NCBI RefSeq assembly: GCF_946886895.1
Contig: NZ_CAMPJO010000005.1
Span: 186,001 to 250,000 of the forward strand
DNA length: 64,000 nucleotides
Direction of reading: 5' to 3'
Origin: an uncultured Marinobacter sp.
GTDB lineage: Bacteria > Pseudomonadota > Gammaproteobacteria > Pseudomonadales > Oleiphilaceae
Shown: piece after piece, positions 8,948-17,694 of the stretch
Layout: each line of letters starts with the position of its first letter
How positions within the stretch are numbered: the first letter of the stretch is position 1
Translations under genes and position numbers: made by a program
The notes under the pieces: model-generated
Told to the model about the DNA's origin: nothing
The model's input: only the letters and a program-made list of their open reading frames with translations
Databases searched by the model: none

Positions 8948-9558
8948 TCGCCGGTCTCCTGGAAGGTTTCCACCATGAGAAAGATCTTCTGCCTCGCTCG
9001 GTGTAAAAGCACACGAAGGTTAGAGGCGCTGACATCCAGAATGTTACAGACATCGTCGGATTTGTGCTGATGGGCTTCGTACAGCATGAGGGCGGAGCGC
9101 TGGGTTTCCGGTAGTGCGGACAGGTGCTTGTCGAGACAGTCGCTGAGGGCGCCGTTTTCCATCAGGGTGTCCGCGGATTCGTGAAACTGCAGCTTCGGCG
9201 GCAGATCCCAACGGCCTTTGGCGTTGAACCGGCTGGCAAGCTCCGGCTCAAGACCTTCCGAGAAATCGGTGGCTACTTCGCGATGGCCGGAGCGGAGTGT
9301 GTTCTTGCAACGGTTGGCGACAATGCGGTGCAACCAGGTTTTCAGACCCGACCGGCCTTCGAATTTCTGAATGGCATCAATTACCGTCACCCAGCAGTCC
9401 TGGACGACTTCCTCGGCGCTGGAGTGGTCCAGATAGAACCGGGCAACAGCCAGCATTCCCGGTGTGTAGAGGCGTACTGCTTCCCGGTAGGACTGATCGT
9501 CACGCGATTGCAGGCGCTCAATCATCGCTGCCTCGCCGGAGGCACGAGCGTTAGCCAT
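8941..9558 (-). CDS. ECF-type RNA polymerase sigma factor
   Basis: A 205-residue sigma-70 family protein. Region 2 is seen around MLAVARFYLDHSSAEEVVQD and CWVTVIDAIQKFEGRSGLKT (with WLHRIVANRC), and region 4 around LPETQRSALMLYEAHQHKSD with the helix-turn-helix VSASNLRVLLHRARQ. The ATG at 9558 is preferred over one ten codons upstream because AAAGGA lies seven bases before it. It is co-transcribed with the anti-sigma gene. Three sites TGTAACA-N14-GTGTC around this locus (7050, 8502, 9788) are the natural candidates for its target promoters. None clearly precedes its own gene. Confidence 0.9.
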   Translation of the reverse strand: MANARASGEAAMIERLQSRDDQSYREAVRLYTPGMLAVARFYLDHSSAEEVVQDCWVTVIDAIQKFEGRSGLKTWLHRIVANRCKNTLRSGHREVATDFSEGLEPELASRFNAKGRWDLPPKLQFHESADTLMENGALSDCLDKHLSALPETQRSALMLYEAHQHKSDDVCNILDVSASNLRVLLHRARQKIFLMVETFQETGEC

Positions 9559-9787
9559 GGCGGTTTCCTTTGGTGAGCATTTGTTCAAGAATAACAGTAA
9601 GTTCTTAAACCCGTAGGAAAGTTCCCTGCGTGCGCTGCTCCAGAGGCCTGGTGGATTAGCGAATCAGCCAGACGGGGCATTAGTGACCAAATTGTTAGAT
9701 ATTCATGAGCAATCGTTGACACAATGTTGGCCTCAACGACGTAAAACATGAGTAACGTGCGAAAAGAAGCAAGATTGACCGGCCCGA

Positions 9788-9813
9788 TGTAACACTTTCG
9801 CGACGGGCGTGTC
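9788..9813 (+). promoter_or_regulatory. Putative ECF-sigma promoter for the TVP38-flavoprotein cassette
   Basis: TGTAACA (9788-9794), 14 bases, GTGTC (9809-9813). This is the third copy of the motif with the same spacing, here 38 bases before the ATG of the fusion gene and divergent from the sigma gene. A -35 block containing GTAAC is a known class of ECF promoter element. Confidence 0.62.
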
Positions 9814-9851
9814 TCTGTTGAATCACGTTTAAGGGTAGCAAGGATTATTAC

Positions 9852-12062
9852 ATGACATCGAAAAAATGGGTTCTGGTCGCGCTGATTGTGGCGGTGGTCA
9901 TTGGCTTTGTCGCCAGTGGTGGTAACGATCTGCTGACGCTTCAGAACCTCAAGGATAACCAGCAGCTTCTGGAAGGCTGGATCGGGCAGAATCTGGTGGT
10001 TGCGGTATCGGGATTTGTCGCGATCTATATTGTGGTTACGGCACTGTCGTTGCCCGGAGCGGCGATCATGACCCTGGCGGGCGGTGCGTTCTTCGGTAAT
10101 CTGTATGGCCTCGCGGCGGTGTCGGTTGCCTCCACCATTGGCGCATCACTGGCGTTTCTGGTGGCCCGCTTTCTGATGCGGGATACCCTGCGCAAACGCT
10201 ACCGGGACACCGTTGCCAAAATGGACCGGGGTGTCGAAAAGGATGGTGCCTTTTACCTGGCGACCCTTCGTCTGGTACCGGTGTTTCCGTTCTTCCTGAT
10301 CAACCTCGCGATGGGGCTGACCGCCATGAAACTGCGCACCTACGCGTTGGTAAGCTGGGCGGCGATGCTGCCGGGCACCTTTGTGTTCGTCAACGCAGGG
10401 ACCCAGTTGAGTCAGATTCAGTCCACTGGCGATATTCTATCGGTCGAACTCCTGCTGTCCTTTGCCTTGCTGGGCCTGTTTCCGCTGATTGCCAAGTTCG
10501 CGGTGGGTTTCCTCCGCCGCCGCAAGGTGTACGCTGGCTGGAAAAAGCCGGCATCGTTTGATTACAACCTGCTGGTGATCGGCGGTGGCTCGGGCGGCCT
10601 GGTCTCCGCCTACATTGCCGCCGCTGTGAAGGCGAAAGTGGCCCTGATCGAAAAGCACAGGATGGGCGGCGATTGTCTTAATACTGGCTGTGTTCCCTCC
10701 AAAGCGCTGATCCGAAGCGCCCGTGCGGCGGATACCCTGCGCCACGCCAGCCGTTATGGCCTGGAATCCGTGCCGGTCAAGGGCTCCTTCAAAAATATCA
10801 TGAACCGGGTGCAGGCGGTGGTTGCCAAGGTGGAACCCCACGACTCGCCCGAGCGTTACCGGAAACTGGGGGTCGATTGCATCTCCGGCGAGGCCAGCTT
10901 CGTATCACCCTGGGAGTTGGAGGTGAAGCATAACGATGGCCACACCGAACGGCTGACGGCGCGCAGCATCGTGGTCGCGACCGGCGGCAAACCGGCGATG
11001 CCACCGATCCCGGGGCTTCAGGATATGAATCCGCTGAACTCGGACAATCTGTGGCAGCTTGAAGCGCAGCCGGAACGCCTGCTGGTGCTCGGTGGTGGGC
11101 CCATTGGGGCGGAACTGGCTCATGCCTTTGCCCGCCTGGGCAGTGCGGTGATCCTGGTGGAAATGGCGGATCGCCTGTTGGTGAAAGAAGACACCGATGT
11201 TTCCAAAGCGGTCAGGGCCCAGTTTGAGGCAGACGGCATCGACCTGAGGCTGGGCCACGCTGCCAAAGAGTTTACCGTCGAAGACGGCGAGAAAGTGGTG
11301 TATTGCGATTACCAGGGTGAACGGGTCCGCATTCCCTTTGATGACGTGTTGGTGGCGGTCGGTCGTGCGGCCAACACCGACGGCCTGGGCCTCGGGAACC
11401 TTGGTATCGAAACGTTGCCCAATGGCACCGTACCGGTGAATGACGACATGAGCCTGCGGTTCCCCAACGTCTTTGCCTGCGGTGATGTGGCCGGGCCCTA
11501 CCAGTTCACCCATGCGGCTGCGCATCAGGCCTGGTACGCGGCGGTGAACGGCCTGTTTGGTCAGTTCAAACGCTTCCGGGTGGATTATCGGGTGATGCCC
11601 TGGGTGACATTCACGTCGCCGGAAGTGGCTCGGGTGGGCCTGAGCGAGGCGGAAGCCAAAGAAAAGGGTGTGGCCTTTGAAGTGACCCGGTATGGCCTCG
11701 ACGACCTCGACCGGGCCATTACCGAAAGTGAAGACTACGGCTTTATCAAGGTGCTGACACCGCCGGGCAAGGACAAGATCCTGGGCGCGGTGGTGGTCGG
11801 TTCCCACGCCGGGGAAATTCTCGCGGAATTCACCCTGGCCATGAAGCATGGCCTCGGCCTGAACAAGATCCTGGGCACGATCCACCCGTACCCGACCTGG
11901 AACGAGTCGGCCAAATACGCTGCCGGCGAGTGGAAACGTGCCCATGCGCCCCAGGGCGCTCTGAACTTGCTGGAAAAGCTGCACGGCTGGCGCCGTGGCA
12001 AACACACGAACACACCGAGGAGCCCCTATGCCCCTGACCGAAACCCGACCGGCCCGCAGTAA
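9852..12062 (+). CDS. TVP38/DedA-like membrane domain fused to a disulfide-type flavoprotein reductase
   Basis: A 736-residue two-part protein. Residues 1-230 form a TVP38/TMEM64 (SNARE-associated, VTT) membrane domain with about six helices, including LPGAAIMTLAGGAFFG (68-83) and RLVPVFPFFLINLAMG. From about residue 237 a full pyridine nucleotide-disulfide reductase follows: FAD loop VIGGGSGG, the redox pair GGDCLNTGCVPSK (Cys275, Cys280), NAD(P) loop LGGGPIGAELAHAFARLGS, FAD motif NVFACGDVAG, and the dimer-interface HPYPTW. Unlike MerA it lacks a C-terminal Cys pair; unlike lipoamide dehydrogenase it is membrane-tethered. The fusion suggests electron transfer to a membrane-associated disulfide or quinone, but the substrate is unknown. 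The stop overlaps the radical SAM gene by 35 bases. Confidence 0.88.
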   Translation: MTSKKWVLVALIVAVVIGFVASGGNDLLTLQNLKDNQQLLEGWIGQNLVVAVSGFVAIYIVVTALSLPGAAIMTLAGGAFFGNLYGLAAVSVASTIGASLAFLVARFLMRDTLRKRYRDTVAKMDRGVEKDGAFYLATLRLVPVFPFFLINLAMGLTAMKLRTYALVSWAAMLPGTFVFVNAGTQLSQIQSTGDILSVELLLSFALLGLFPLIAKFAVGFLRRRKVYAGWKKPASFDYNLLVIGGGSGGLVSAYIAAAVKAKVALIEKHRMGGDCLNTGCVPSKALIRSARAADTLRHASRYGLESVPVKGSFKNIMNRVQAVVAKVEPHDSPERYRKLGVDCISGEASFVSPWELEVKHNDGHTERLTARSIVVATGGKPAMPPIPGLQDMNPLNSDNLWQLEAQPERLLVLGGGPIGAELAHAFARLGSAVILVEMADRLLVKEDTDVSKAVRAQFEADGIDLRLGHAAKEFTVEDGEKVVYCDYQGERVRIPFDDVLVAVGRAANTDGLGLGNLGIETLPNGTVPVNDDMSLRFPNVFACGDVAGPYQFTHAAAHQAWYAAVNGLFGQFKRFRVDYRVMPWVTFTSPEVARVGLSEAEAKEKGVAFEVTRYGLDDLDRAITESEDYGFIKVLTPPGKDKILGAVVVGSHAGEILAEFTLAMKHGLGLNKILGTIHPYPTWNESAKYAAGEWKRAHAPQGALNLLEKLHGWRRGKHTNTPRSPYAPDRNPTGPQ

Positions 12063-12999
12063 TCGCATACCGGCCGTGGAAGTCCTCGAACTCCGGGCGT
12101 TCGACAGCTGGACCCACACCCGCAACGGCGACCCACGCGGTTACATCGACGCGGACAAGCTGAAGGAGTTGTGGATCCACACCGGCACCGCCTGCAACCT
12201 GGCCTGCCCGTTCTGCCTGGAAGGTTCCCACCCCGGCGATGGGCGGATTCCGGGCATGAAGCTCAGTGATGTAAAACCGTTTATCCACGAAGCCATCGAC
12301 ATGGGCGTGGAGCAGTTTTCATTCACGGGTGGTGAACCCTTTGTGATCCGGGATTTTGTCAACATCCTGGACTACGCCAGCCAGCACCGACCCTGTTTCG
12401 TGCTGACTAATGCCACCGATCCATTGCTCAAACGCCGGCATCAGGTGCTGCCCTTGCTCGACAATCCCTACCCCATCCACTTCCGGGTCAGCCTGGATTT
12501 CCCGGACCGGGCCCGCCATGACAAAGACCGGGGAGACGGCAGCTTTGACCTGGCACTGGAGGGCATCCACTGGCTGATCGAGCAGGGGTTCAAAGTGTCC
12601 ATTGCCCGCCAGACCGACCCGGAGGAAATTCCGGCGGATGTCGAATCGGCCTTCCGGGCGATCTTCCGGGATTGGAGCATTCCTGAAAGTCTGGCGTTTA
12701 CCGCGTTTCCGGACCTGGGCACGCCCGGTTCTGAGGATGGCAGTCCGGAGATCACCGAGACGTGCATGGAGAAGTATCCGACCAGGGAGGCGCGTTCGCA
12801 TTTCATGTGTACTTACACGCGGATGCTGGTGAAGAAAGGCGACCGGGTTCGGGTGTATGCCTGTACGCTGGTCGATGATGATCCGCAGTATGACCTTGGG
12901 GGGACGCTGGCCGAGAGCATGGATGAGCGGATTATGTTGCGGCATCACCGGTGTTTTTCCTGTTATCGGTTTGGGGCCAGTTGTTCGGCGCCTGCTTAG
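12028..12999 (+). CDS. Radical SAM protein with C-terminal cysteine cluster
   Basis: A 323-residue radical S-adenosylmethionine enzyme. The [4Fe-4S] motif CNLACPFC (Cys56, Cys60, Cys63) is followed by the SAM-binding GGE region FSFTGGEPFVIRDF. The C-terminus has further cysteines: FMCTYTRM, VYACTLV and CFSCYRFGASC, resembling a second cluster-binding (SPASM/twitch-like) region. The ATG at 12028 is chosen for GAGGAG eight bases upstream. It starts inside the end of the fusion flavoprotein gene, so the products are probably coupled. The reaction is unknown; peptide or small-molecule modification are both possible. A long palindrome separates it from the next gene. Confidence 0.88.
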   Translation: MPLTETRPARSNRIPAVEVLELRAFDSWTHTRNGDPRGYIDADKLKELWIHTGTACNLACPFCLEGSHPGDGRIPGMKLSDVKPFIHEAIDMGVEQFSFTGGEPFVIRDFVNILDYASQHRPCFVLTNATDPLLKRRHQVLPLLDNPYPIHFRVSLDFPDRARHDKDRGDGSFDLALEGIHWLIEQGFKVSIARQTDPEEIPADVESAFRAIFRDWSIPESLAFTAFPDLGTPGSEDGSPEITETCMEKYPTREARSHFMCTYTRMLVKKGDRVRVYACTLVDDDPQYDLGGTLAESMDERIMLRHHRCFSCYRFGASCSAPA

Positions 13000-13057
13000 G
13001 GTTGGGTTTGGGGCTCTTCCTTTTTTCCTTCAGGACTGGTTGCTGGTTATTGGCGGC

Positions 13058-13146
13058 CTGGGGGGTGACGTTATTGTCTCTTGGGAAAAACAACTCGCTT
13101 CGCTCAGACATCTTTTTCCTGGCGGGAAAATAACGTCACCCCCCAG
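13058..13146. repeat. Variable-arm palindrome, copy 1 (core AACTCGCTTCGCTCAGACA)
   Basis: Perfect 18-bp arms at 13058-13075 and 13129-13146 enclose an inner GGAAAAA/TTTTTCC pair and the 19-base core at 13092-13110. The core is identical in copies at 31796 and 32963, but the outer arms are unrelated. It lies between the radical SAM and symporter genes and could fold in the mRNA as an attenuator or RNase barrier. Confidence 0.9.
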
Positions 13147-13195
13147 ACCGCGGATAGTGCATTGCCATTCGCCGACACCACCAAAATCAGAAGCC

Positions 13196-13213
13196 CCCGG
13201 GGCTAGCCCCGGG
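13196..13213. repeat. 18-bp perfect palindrome in the symporter leader
   Basis: CCCGGGGCTAGCCCCGGG reads the same on both strands and ends 21 bases before the symporter ATG. In RNA it would form a strong GC hairpin close to the ribosome site. It may act as a protein-binding site or tune translation; nothing decides between these. Confidence 0.7.
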
Positions 13214-13234
13214 CCAAAACAACGGAACAAGATA

Positions 13235-14638
13235 ATGAACTTCACAGAAGCCTCCCTGTTTTGGGGATTCCTGCTGGTGTACGGCGTGGTGATGTACGTG
13301 CTGTCGCCGAAGAGCAAGAACGCGAATTCGTTCTATAAAGGCGCGGATGATCAGGGTAATCCGGTCGGTCAATGGTCGCTGACGGCCAGTATTTTCATCA
13401 GTTGGATCTTTGCCAAATCGGTGACCAACGCCGCCAACCTGGGGGCGGCCTATGGCGTGACCGGCGGTCTGGCCTACGCCAGTTACTGGCTGTCGATACC
13501 CGTGGCGGGCTACATCATCTACCTGATCCGGACCCAGACCGGCGCCCGCAGCCTCCAGGACTTCCTGACCTCCCGGTTTGGCCGATTGGCCGCGCTGGCG
13601 TTTGCCGCCGCGATTCTGATCCGGCTGTACAACGAAGTGTGGAGCAACACCGCCGTGGTCGGTGGCTATTTCGGGTTGCCGGGCCAGTGGCAGTACTACA
13701 CGGCGGCGATGGTGTTTACCGTATTTACCCTGGCCTACAGCCTGAAAGGCGGGCTGCGGTCGTCGATTTTTACCGATGTCATCCAGGCGTTCGTGTTTGT
13801 GTTCTTTGTCGGGGCCGTGCTGTTCCTGATTATTCCGGCCAACGACACCCGTGCCCTGCTGACCAACGGCGAGTTCAGGCTTGACGCCGGTTTTGATCTG
13901 TTGCTGGTGGCGTTGCTGCAGATGTTCAGCTATCCGTTCCACGACCCGGTGCTGACCGATCGGGGCTTTGTGAACAAGGAAAAAACCATGCTCAAGAGCT
14001 TCGTGGTCGCGGGTTTGCTGGGCTTCGTGGCGGTGTTTATCTTCAGCCTGGTGGGTGTGCATGCCCGACTCAACGGCATCGACGCCATGGGTAACGCCCC
14101 GGCGGCGGTCGGGCAGTCGCTGGGGCTGGCGGCGCTGTTTTTCATGAGTGTGGTCATGATGACGTCTGCGGGCTCCACACTGGACTCCACCTTTACGTCG
14201 CTGGCGAAATCCCTGGCCGTTGACCTGCCGCGCCTGGTCAGGCGGGCCCAGGAGCGTCTGCCCAGCATGCGCGTGGGGGCGGTGGTCATGATTATCTTTG
14301 CCTTTGCCGGCAACCTGCCCATGTTTTCCGGGACCGATATCCTCAAGGCGACCACTATCTCCGGCACCATGGTCATGGGGCTGGCGCCCGTGTTCCTGTT
14401 TTACGGCTTCACCAAATGGTCGCCGTGGAGCTTCCATCTGAGCTTCTGGACCGGTCTCGGGCTCGGGGTATTGCTGGCCGTGGGCCTGGTGCCGGCCAGT
14501 TGGGCGATCGGGGAGGGTAAATACGCTATGCTGTTGGGTGTGAACGCGTATGGGTTCCTGATCTGCAGCGGTGGCTTTTTTATGCCGTTGCTGCTTCGCC
14601 GCCTGGCCGGTCGCACTTTGGCGGCGGGTGAGACGTGA
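13235..14638 (+). CDS. Sodium/solute symporter (SSF family)
   Basis: A 467-residue membrane protein with about 12-13 helices. Features of the sodium:solute symporter family include FLLVYGVVMYVLSPKSKN at the N-terminus, WSLTASIFISWIFAKSV, TGGLAYASYWLSIPVAGYII, and FHDPVLTDRGF near residues 230-240. The ATG at 13235 gives the normal first helix, and only a weak ribosome site (GGAACAAG) is present. It is flanked by a radical SAM enzyme and a metallophosphoesterase on the same strand, so its substrate may be the precursor or product of that pathway. Family members carry sugars, amino acids, nucleobases, carboxylates or urea; the substrate here cannot be named. Confidence 0.85.
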   Translation: MNFTEASLFWGFLLVYGVVMYVLSPKSKNANSFYKGADDQGNPVGQWSLTASIFISWIFAKSVTNAANLGAAYGVTGGLAYASYWLSIPVAGYIIYLIRTQTGARSLQDFLTSRFGRLAALAFAAAILIRLYNEVWSNTAVVGGYFGLPGQWQYYTAAMVFTVFTLAYSLKGGLRSSIFTDVIQAFVFVFFVGAVLFLIIPANDTRALLTNGEFRLDAGFDLLLVALLQMFSYPFHDPVLTDRGFVNKEKTMLKSFVVAGLLGFVAVFIFSLVGVHARLNGIDAMGNAPAAVGQSLGLAALFFMSVVMMTSAGSTLDSTFTSLAKSLAVDLPRLVRRAQERLPSMRVGAVVMIIFAFAGNLPMFSGTDILKATTISGTMVMGLAPVFLFYGFTKWSPWSFHLSFWTGLGLGVLLAVGLVPASWAIGEGKYAMLLGVNAYGFLICSGGFFMPLLLRRLAGRTLAAGET

Positions 14639-14657
14639 GGACTTGAAGGAAGGTGAG

Positions 14658-15608
14658 ATGACCGAAGGCCGCAGTTGCCCACTGGCGTACCGCTATTCTC
14701 CGGCGTCCCTCTGTCAGGAGCCGACGCAGGTGTCGGCGGATGTGTTGTATGTTATCGGCGGCTTGTATGGCAATCCCTTTGCCCTTGATGAGATTGAACA
14801 GATGGCGCTGGCAGAGGAGCGCCAGGGGCACCGTGTGAAACTGGTGTTCAATGGCGACTTCAACTGGTTTAACGCCAGTGATTCGCTGTTCCGGGAGATC
14901 AACAACCGGGTGCTGGACCACATCGTCAGCCTGGGCAACGTTGAGTATGAACTGGCCAACCCCAGCCCCGCTGCCGGCTGCGGCTGCGCCTATCCGGAGT
15001 TCGTGGATCAGGGCGTGGTTGAGCGTTCCAATCGCATGATGGAACGCTTGCAGGCGGTCGCCGACGGCCATCCGGATATCCGGAAGCGATTGTCTCTGTT
15101 GCCCCGTTATCGCTGCTTGATGTTTGGAGGCCTAAAGATTTTGGTGCTGCACGGGGATCCTGCGTCCCTGGCGGGTTGGGGGCTGGCCCATGAATCCTTT
15201 GCGGCGGGCAACGGCGAGCCGCTGGCGCAATGGTTCCGGGAATCCGGGGCCGATGTCATAGCCTCCACCCACACCTGCCTGCCCGTCCTCTGGTCTGGCC
15301 TGGTGGATGAGCGTAGCCGGGTGGTGGTCAATAACGGGGCGGCCGGCATGGGCAATCTGCGCCACGACCCCCGGGGGCTGATTACCCGGATCAGCCTGTC
15401 GAGCCCGGTGGCAGAGCCGGTCGCGGGCCTGGAGCGACGTGGCCTGCATGTCTCACTGATGCCGGTGGCCTACGCGCTCGGACCCTGGCTCGCCCAGTTT
15501 GATCAGCTCTGGCCGCCGGGCTCGCCGGCCAGTCTCTCCTACCGGAACCGCATCACCGACGGCACCTCCCTGGCCGTGGACAGCGTTATCTTCCCTACCA
15601 TTTCGTAA
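14658..15608 (+). CDS. Metallophosphoesterase-like protein
   Basis: A 316-residue soluble protein with a calcineurin-like metal-site pattern: VIGGLYGNPFAL (about 24-35), VFNGDFNWFN (GD motif, about 63-72), LGNVEYEL (GN[HE]-like, GNVE replacing GNHD), LVLHGDPASL, and ASTHTCLP (GHTH-like, with S for G). These keep most dimetal ligands but with substitutions in the first and third motifs. The start is supported by GAAGGAAGGTGAG. It follows the symporter gene by 19 bases and closes the four-gene cassette. It may act on a phosphorylated small molecule made or taken up by the neighbours, but the substrate is unknown. Confidence 0.75.
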   Translation: MTEGRSCPLAYRYSPASLCQEPTQVSADVLYVIGGLYGNPFALDEIEQMALAEERQGHRVKLVFNGDFNWFNASDSLFREINNRVLDHIVSLGNVEYELANPSPAAGCGCAYPEFVDQGVVERSNRMMERLQAVADGHPDIRKRLSLLPRYRCLMFGGLKILVLHGDPASLAGWGLAHESFAAGNGEPLAQWFRESGADVIASTHTCLPVLWSGLVDERSRVVVNNGAAGMGNLRHDPRGLITRISLSSPVAEPVAGLERRGLHVSLMPVAYALGPWLAQFDQLWPPGSPASLSYRNRITDGTSLAVDSVIFPTIS

Positions 15609-15707
15609 TCGACGGTTCACTGGCAGACACCGTGAGCGGGGGCTATCCTGACAATAAAGGTCGGCACTCTGTGACGGCACCCTGTAATGTGTGGTTTTGA
15701 GCCTGAC

Positions 15708-15735
15708 TTGAAATATATTTTGTGCTCTATATAAT
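15708..15735 (+). promoter_or_regulatory. Sigma-70 promoter of the ectoine operon
   Basis: TTGAAA (15708-15713) and a perfect TATAAT (15730-15735) with a 16-bp spacer, in an AT-rich stretch unlike the surroundings. It lies 35 bases before the ectA ATG. Strong AT-rich sigma-70 promoters are usual for osmotically induced ect operons. Confidence 0.8.
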
Positions 15736-15769
15736 TCACCACTAACTTTTGACACGAACTGACGACATC

Positions 15770-16285
15770 ATGACCTCAGAAGGATCGAATACCACCGCCA
15801 TCAGCCTCCGCACACCCGTGAAGGATGATGGCTTCCGGCTTCACCAGTTGGTGGCCGAATGCCCGCCACTGGACCCCAACTCGATTTACTGCAATCTGCT
15901 GCAGTGCAGCCACTTTGCCGAGACCGGCGTGGCGGCGGAGAAAGACGGCGACCTGGTCGGCTTTATCTCCGGGTACATCCCTCCCGAACAGCCCGAAACC
16001 GTGTTTGTCTGGCAGGTGGCCGTTCACGAGAAAGGCCGTGGTCAAGGCCTCGCCAAGCGGATGCTGAAAGCGATTGTCGGCCGTGATGCCTGTAAAGACG
16101 TGACGCACATGGAGACGACCATCACCGCGGATAACGAAGCGTCCTGGGCGCTGTTCCGCTCGTTCGCCCGCGACCTGGGGGCGGAACTGACCTACCACGA
16201 GCATTTCGAGAAACAGACCCACTTCGGCGGCCAGCACGATTCCGAATTCCTGCTGCGCATCGGGCCCTTCACCAAGCCGGTCTGA
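15770..16285 (+). CDS. ectA: Diaminobutyrate acetyltransferase
   Basis: A 171-residue GNAT-fold enzyme that acetylates L-2,4-diaminobutyrate on the gamma nitrogen with acetyl-CoA, the second ectoine-specific step. Family marks are LHQLVAECPPLDPNSIYCNL near the N-terminus, the CoA loop VHEKGRGQGLAKRML, and ITADNEASWALFRSFAR. The ATG at 15770 is preferred to an upstream TTG at 15749. A hairpin (CGCCCTGA/TCAGGGCG, about 16287-16320) lies between it and ectB. The neighbours are ectB and an ectoine-type aspartokinase. Confidence 0.95.
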   Translation: MTSEGSNTTAISLRTPVKDDGFRLHQLVAECPPLDPNSIYCNLLQCSHFAETGVAAEKDGDLVGFISGYIPPEQPETVFVWQVAVHEKGRGQGLAKRMLKAIVGRDACKDVTHMETTITADNEASWALFRSFARDLGAELTYHEHFEKQTHFGGQHDSEFLLRIGPFTKPV

Positions 16286-16375
16286 ACGCCCTGACGTGAT
16301 GGCGGTCCGCCTTCAGGGCGGCCCTGTCTCCCCCGGTCAACCGATCTCGAACCTGACATGCCAAGAGGCAAATCA

Positions 16376-17644
16376 ATGGAAATTTTCAAGTCGACTGAAT
16401 CCGAAGTCCGTGTATACAGCCGTGCCTTTCCGGTGGTGTTCAACCGCGCCAAAAATGCCCATCTGTATACCGAAGATGGCAAGGAATACCTGGATTTTCT
16501 GGCCGGTGCCGGCTCCCTGAACTACGGCCACAACAACGACATCCTGAAGAAAGCCCTGCTTGAGTACGTCGAAGCCGACGGCGTCAGTCAGGGCCTGGAT
16601 ATGTTTACCAAGGCCAAGCACGACTTCATGGAATCGTACAAGCAACACATTCTTGACCCCCGGGGTCTGAACTACAAAATGCAGTTCACCGGCCCGACCG
16701 GAACCAACTGCGTGGAAGCGGCCCTGAAACTGGCGCGCAAGGTGAAAGGGCGTAACGGCATCATCTCCTTCACCAACGGTTTTCACGGCGTCACCATGGG
16801 CGCGGTGGCCGCGACCGGTAACAAGCATCACCGGGGCGGTGTGGGGACGCCACTGGGTAACGTCGATTTCATGTTCTACGACGGCTACCTGGGCGACGAC
16901 GTCGACAGCCTGGCCATCATGGACAAGCTGCTGAACGATGGCTCCTCCGGCATTGAGCTGCCGGCGGCGGTGATTGTTGAAGCCGTCCAGGGTGAAGGCG
17001 GCCTGAACGCTTGCCGGGCCGAATGGCTGAAAGGGCTGTCCGAGCTCTGCAAGAAGCACGATATCCTGTTGATTGTGGACGACATCCAGGCTGGCAACGG
17101 CCGCACCGGCGAGTTCTTCAGTTTTGAGTTTGCCGGCATCCGGCCGGATATCGTTACCGTCTCCAAGTCGCTCAGTGGCTATGGACTGCCAATGGCGCTG
17201 GTGCTGTTCAAGCCGGAGCTGGATGTCTGGGATCCGGGCGAGCATAACGGCACTTTCCGCGGCAACAACATGGCCTTTATCACCGCCCGCGCGGCCGTGG
17301 AAACCTACTGGAAAGACGACACCTTCGCGAACGAAGTGAAAGCCAAGACCAAGGTGCTGGGCGATGCCCTGCAGGCGATTTGCGACAAGTACCCTGGTGA
17401 GTTCAAAATGAAGGGGCGTGGTCTGATGCGCGGCATCGAGGCCAGCAATGCGGACCTCACCGGTGCGATTACCAAGCGTGCGTTCGAACGCGGGCTGATT
17501 ATCGAAACCAGTGGGCCAAACGACGAAGTAATCAAGTGCCTGATGCCGCTCACCACCAGCGAGGAGGACCTGAAAAAAGGGGCCGCGCTGCTGGCTGAAA
17601 GCGTGGACGACATCATGCAGGAAGGGCTCAGCGAGGCATCGTAA
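16376..17644 (+). CDS. ectB: Diaminobutyrate--2-oxoglutarate aminotransferase
   Basis: A 422-residue class III PLP aminotransferase that makes L-2,4-diaminobutyrate from aspartate semialdehyde and glutamate. [17 protein letters not shown] binds the phosphate of [14 protein letters not shown] and [15 protein letters not shown] include the cofactor Asp, and [14 protein letters not shown] takes the place of the Schiff-base Lys region (Lys in VSKSLSG). The ATG at 16376 has AGAGG seven bases upstream. It is full length. The gene for the last step, ectC, which normally follows, is missing. Confidence 0.96.
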   Translation: MEIFKSTESEVRVYSRAFPVVFNRAKNAHLYTEDGKEYLDFLAGAGSLNYGHNNDILKKALLEYVEADGVSQGLDMFTKAKHDFMESYKQHILDPRGLNYKMQFTGPTGTNCVEAALKLARKVKGRNGIISFTNGFHGVTMGAVAATGNKHHRGGVGTPLGNVDFMFYDGYLGDDVDSLAIMDKLLNDGSSGIELPAAVIVEAVQGEGGLNACRAEWLKGLSELCKKHDILLIVDDIQAGNGRTGEFFSFEFAGIRPDIVTVSKSLSGYGLPMALVLFKPELDVWDPGEHNGTFRGNNMAFITARAAVETYWKDDTFANEVKAKTKVLGDALQAICDKYPGEFKMKGRGLMRGIEASNADLTGAITKRAFERGLIIETSGPNDEVIKCLMPLTTSEEDLKKGAALLAESVDDIMQEGLSEAS

Positions 17645-17694
17645 GGCGCCCCGCGCCCCGGGACATTCATTCTGCAGGATAGCAAAGGCACATT

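Noticed and set aside
9852..12062. The fusion protein as a second mercuric reductase
   Set aside because: It has the CxxxxC redox pair shared by the whole family but no C-terminal Cys-Cys and no metal-binding domain.
15749..15769. TTG start for ectA seven codons upstream
   Set aside because: The ATG at 15770 gives the family N-terminus and the usual leader to the -10 box.
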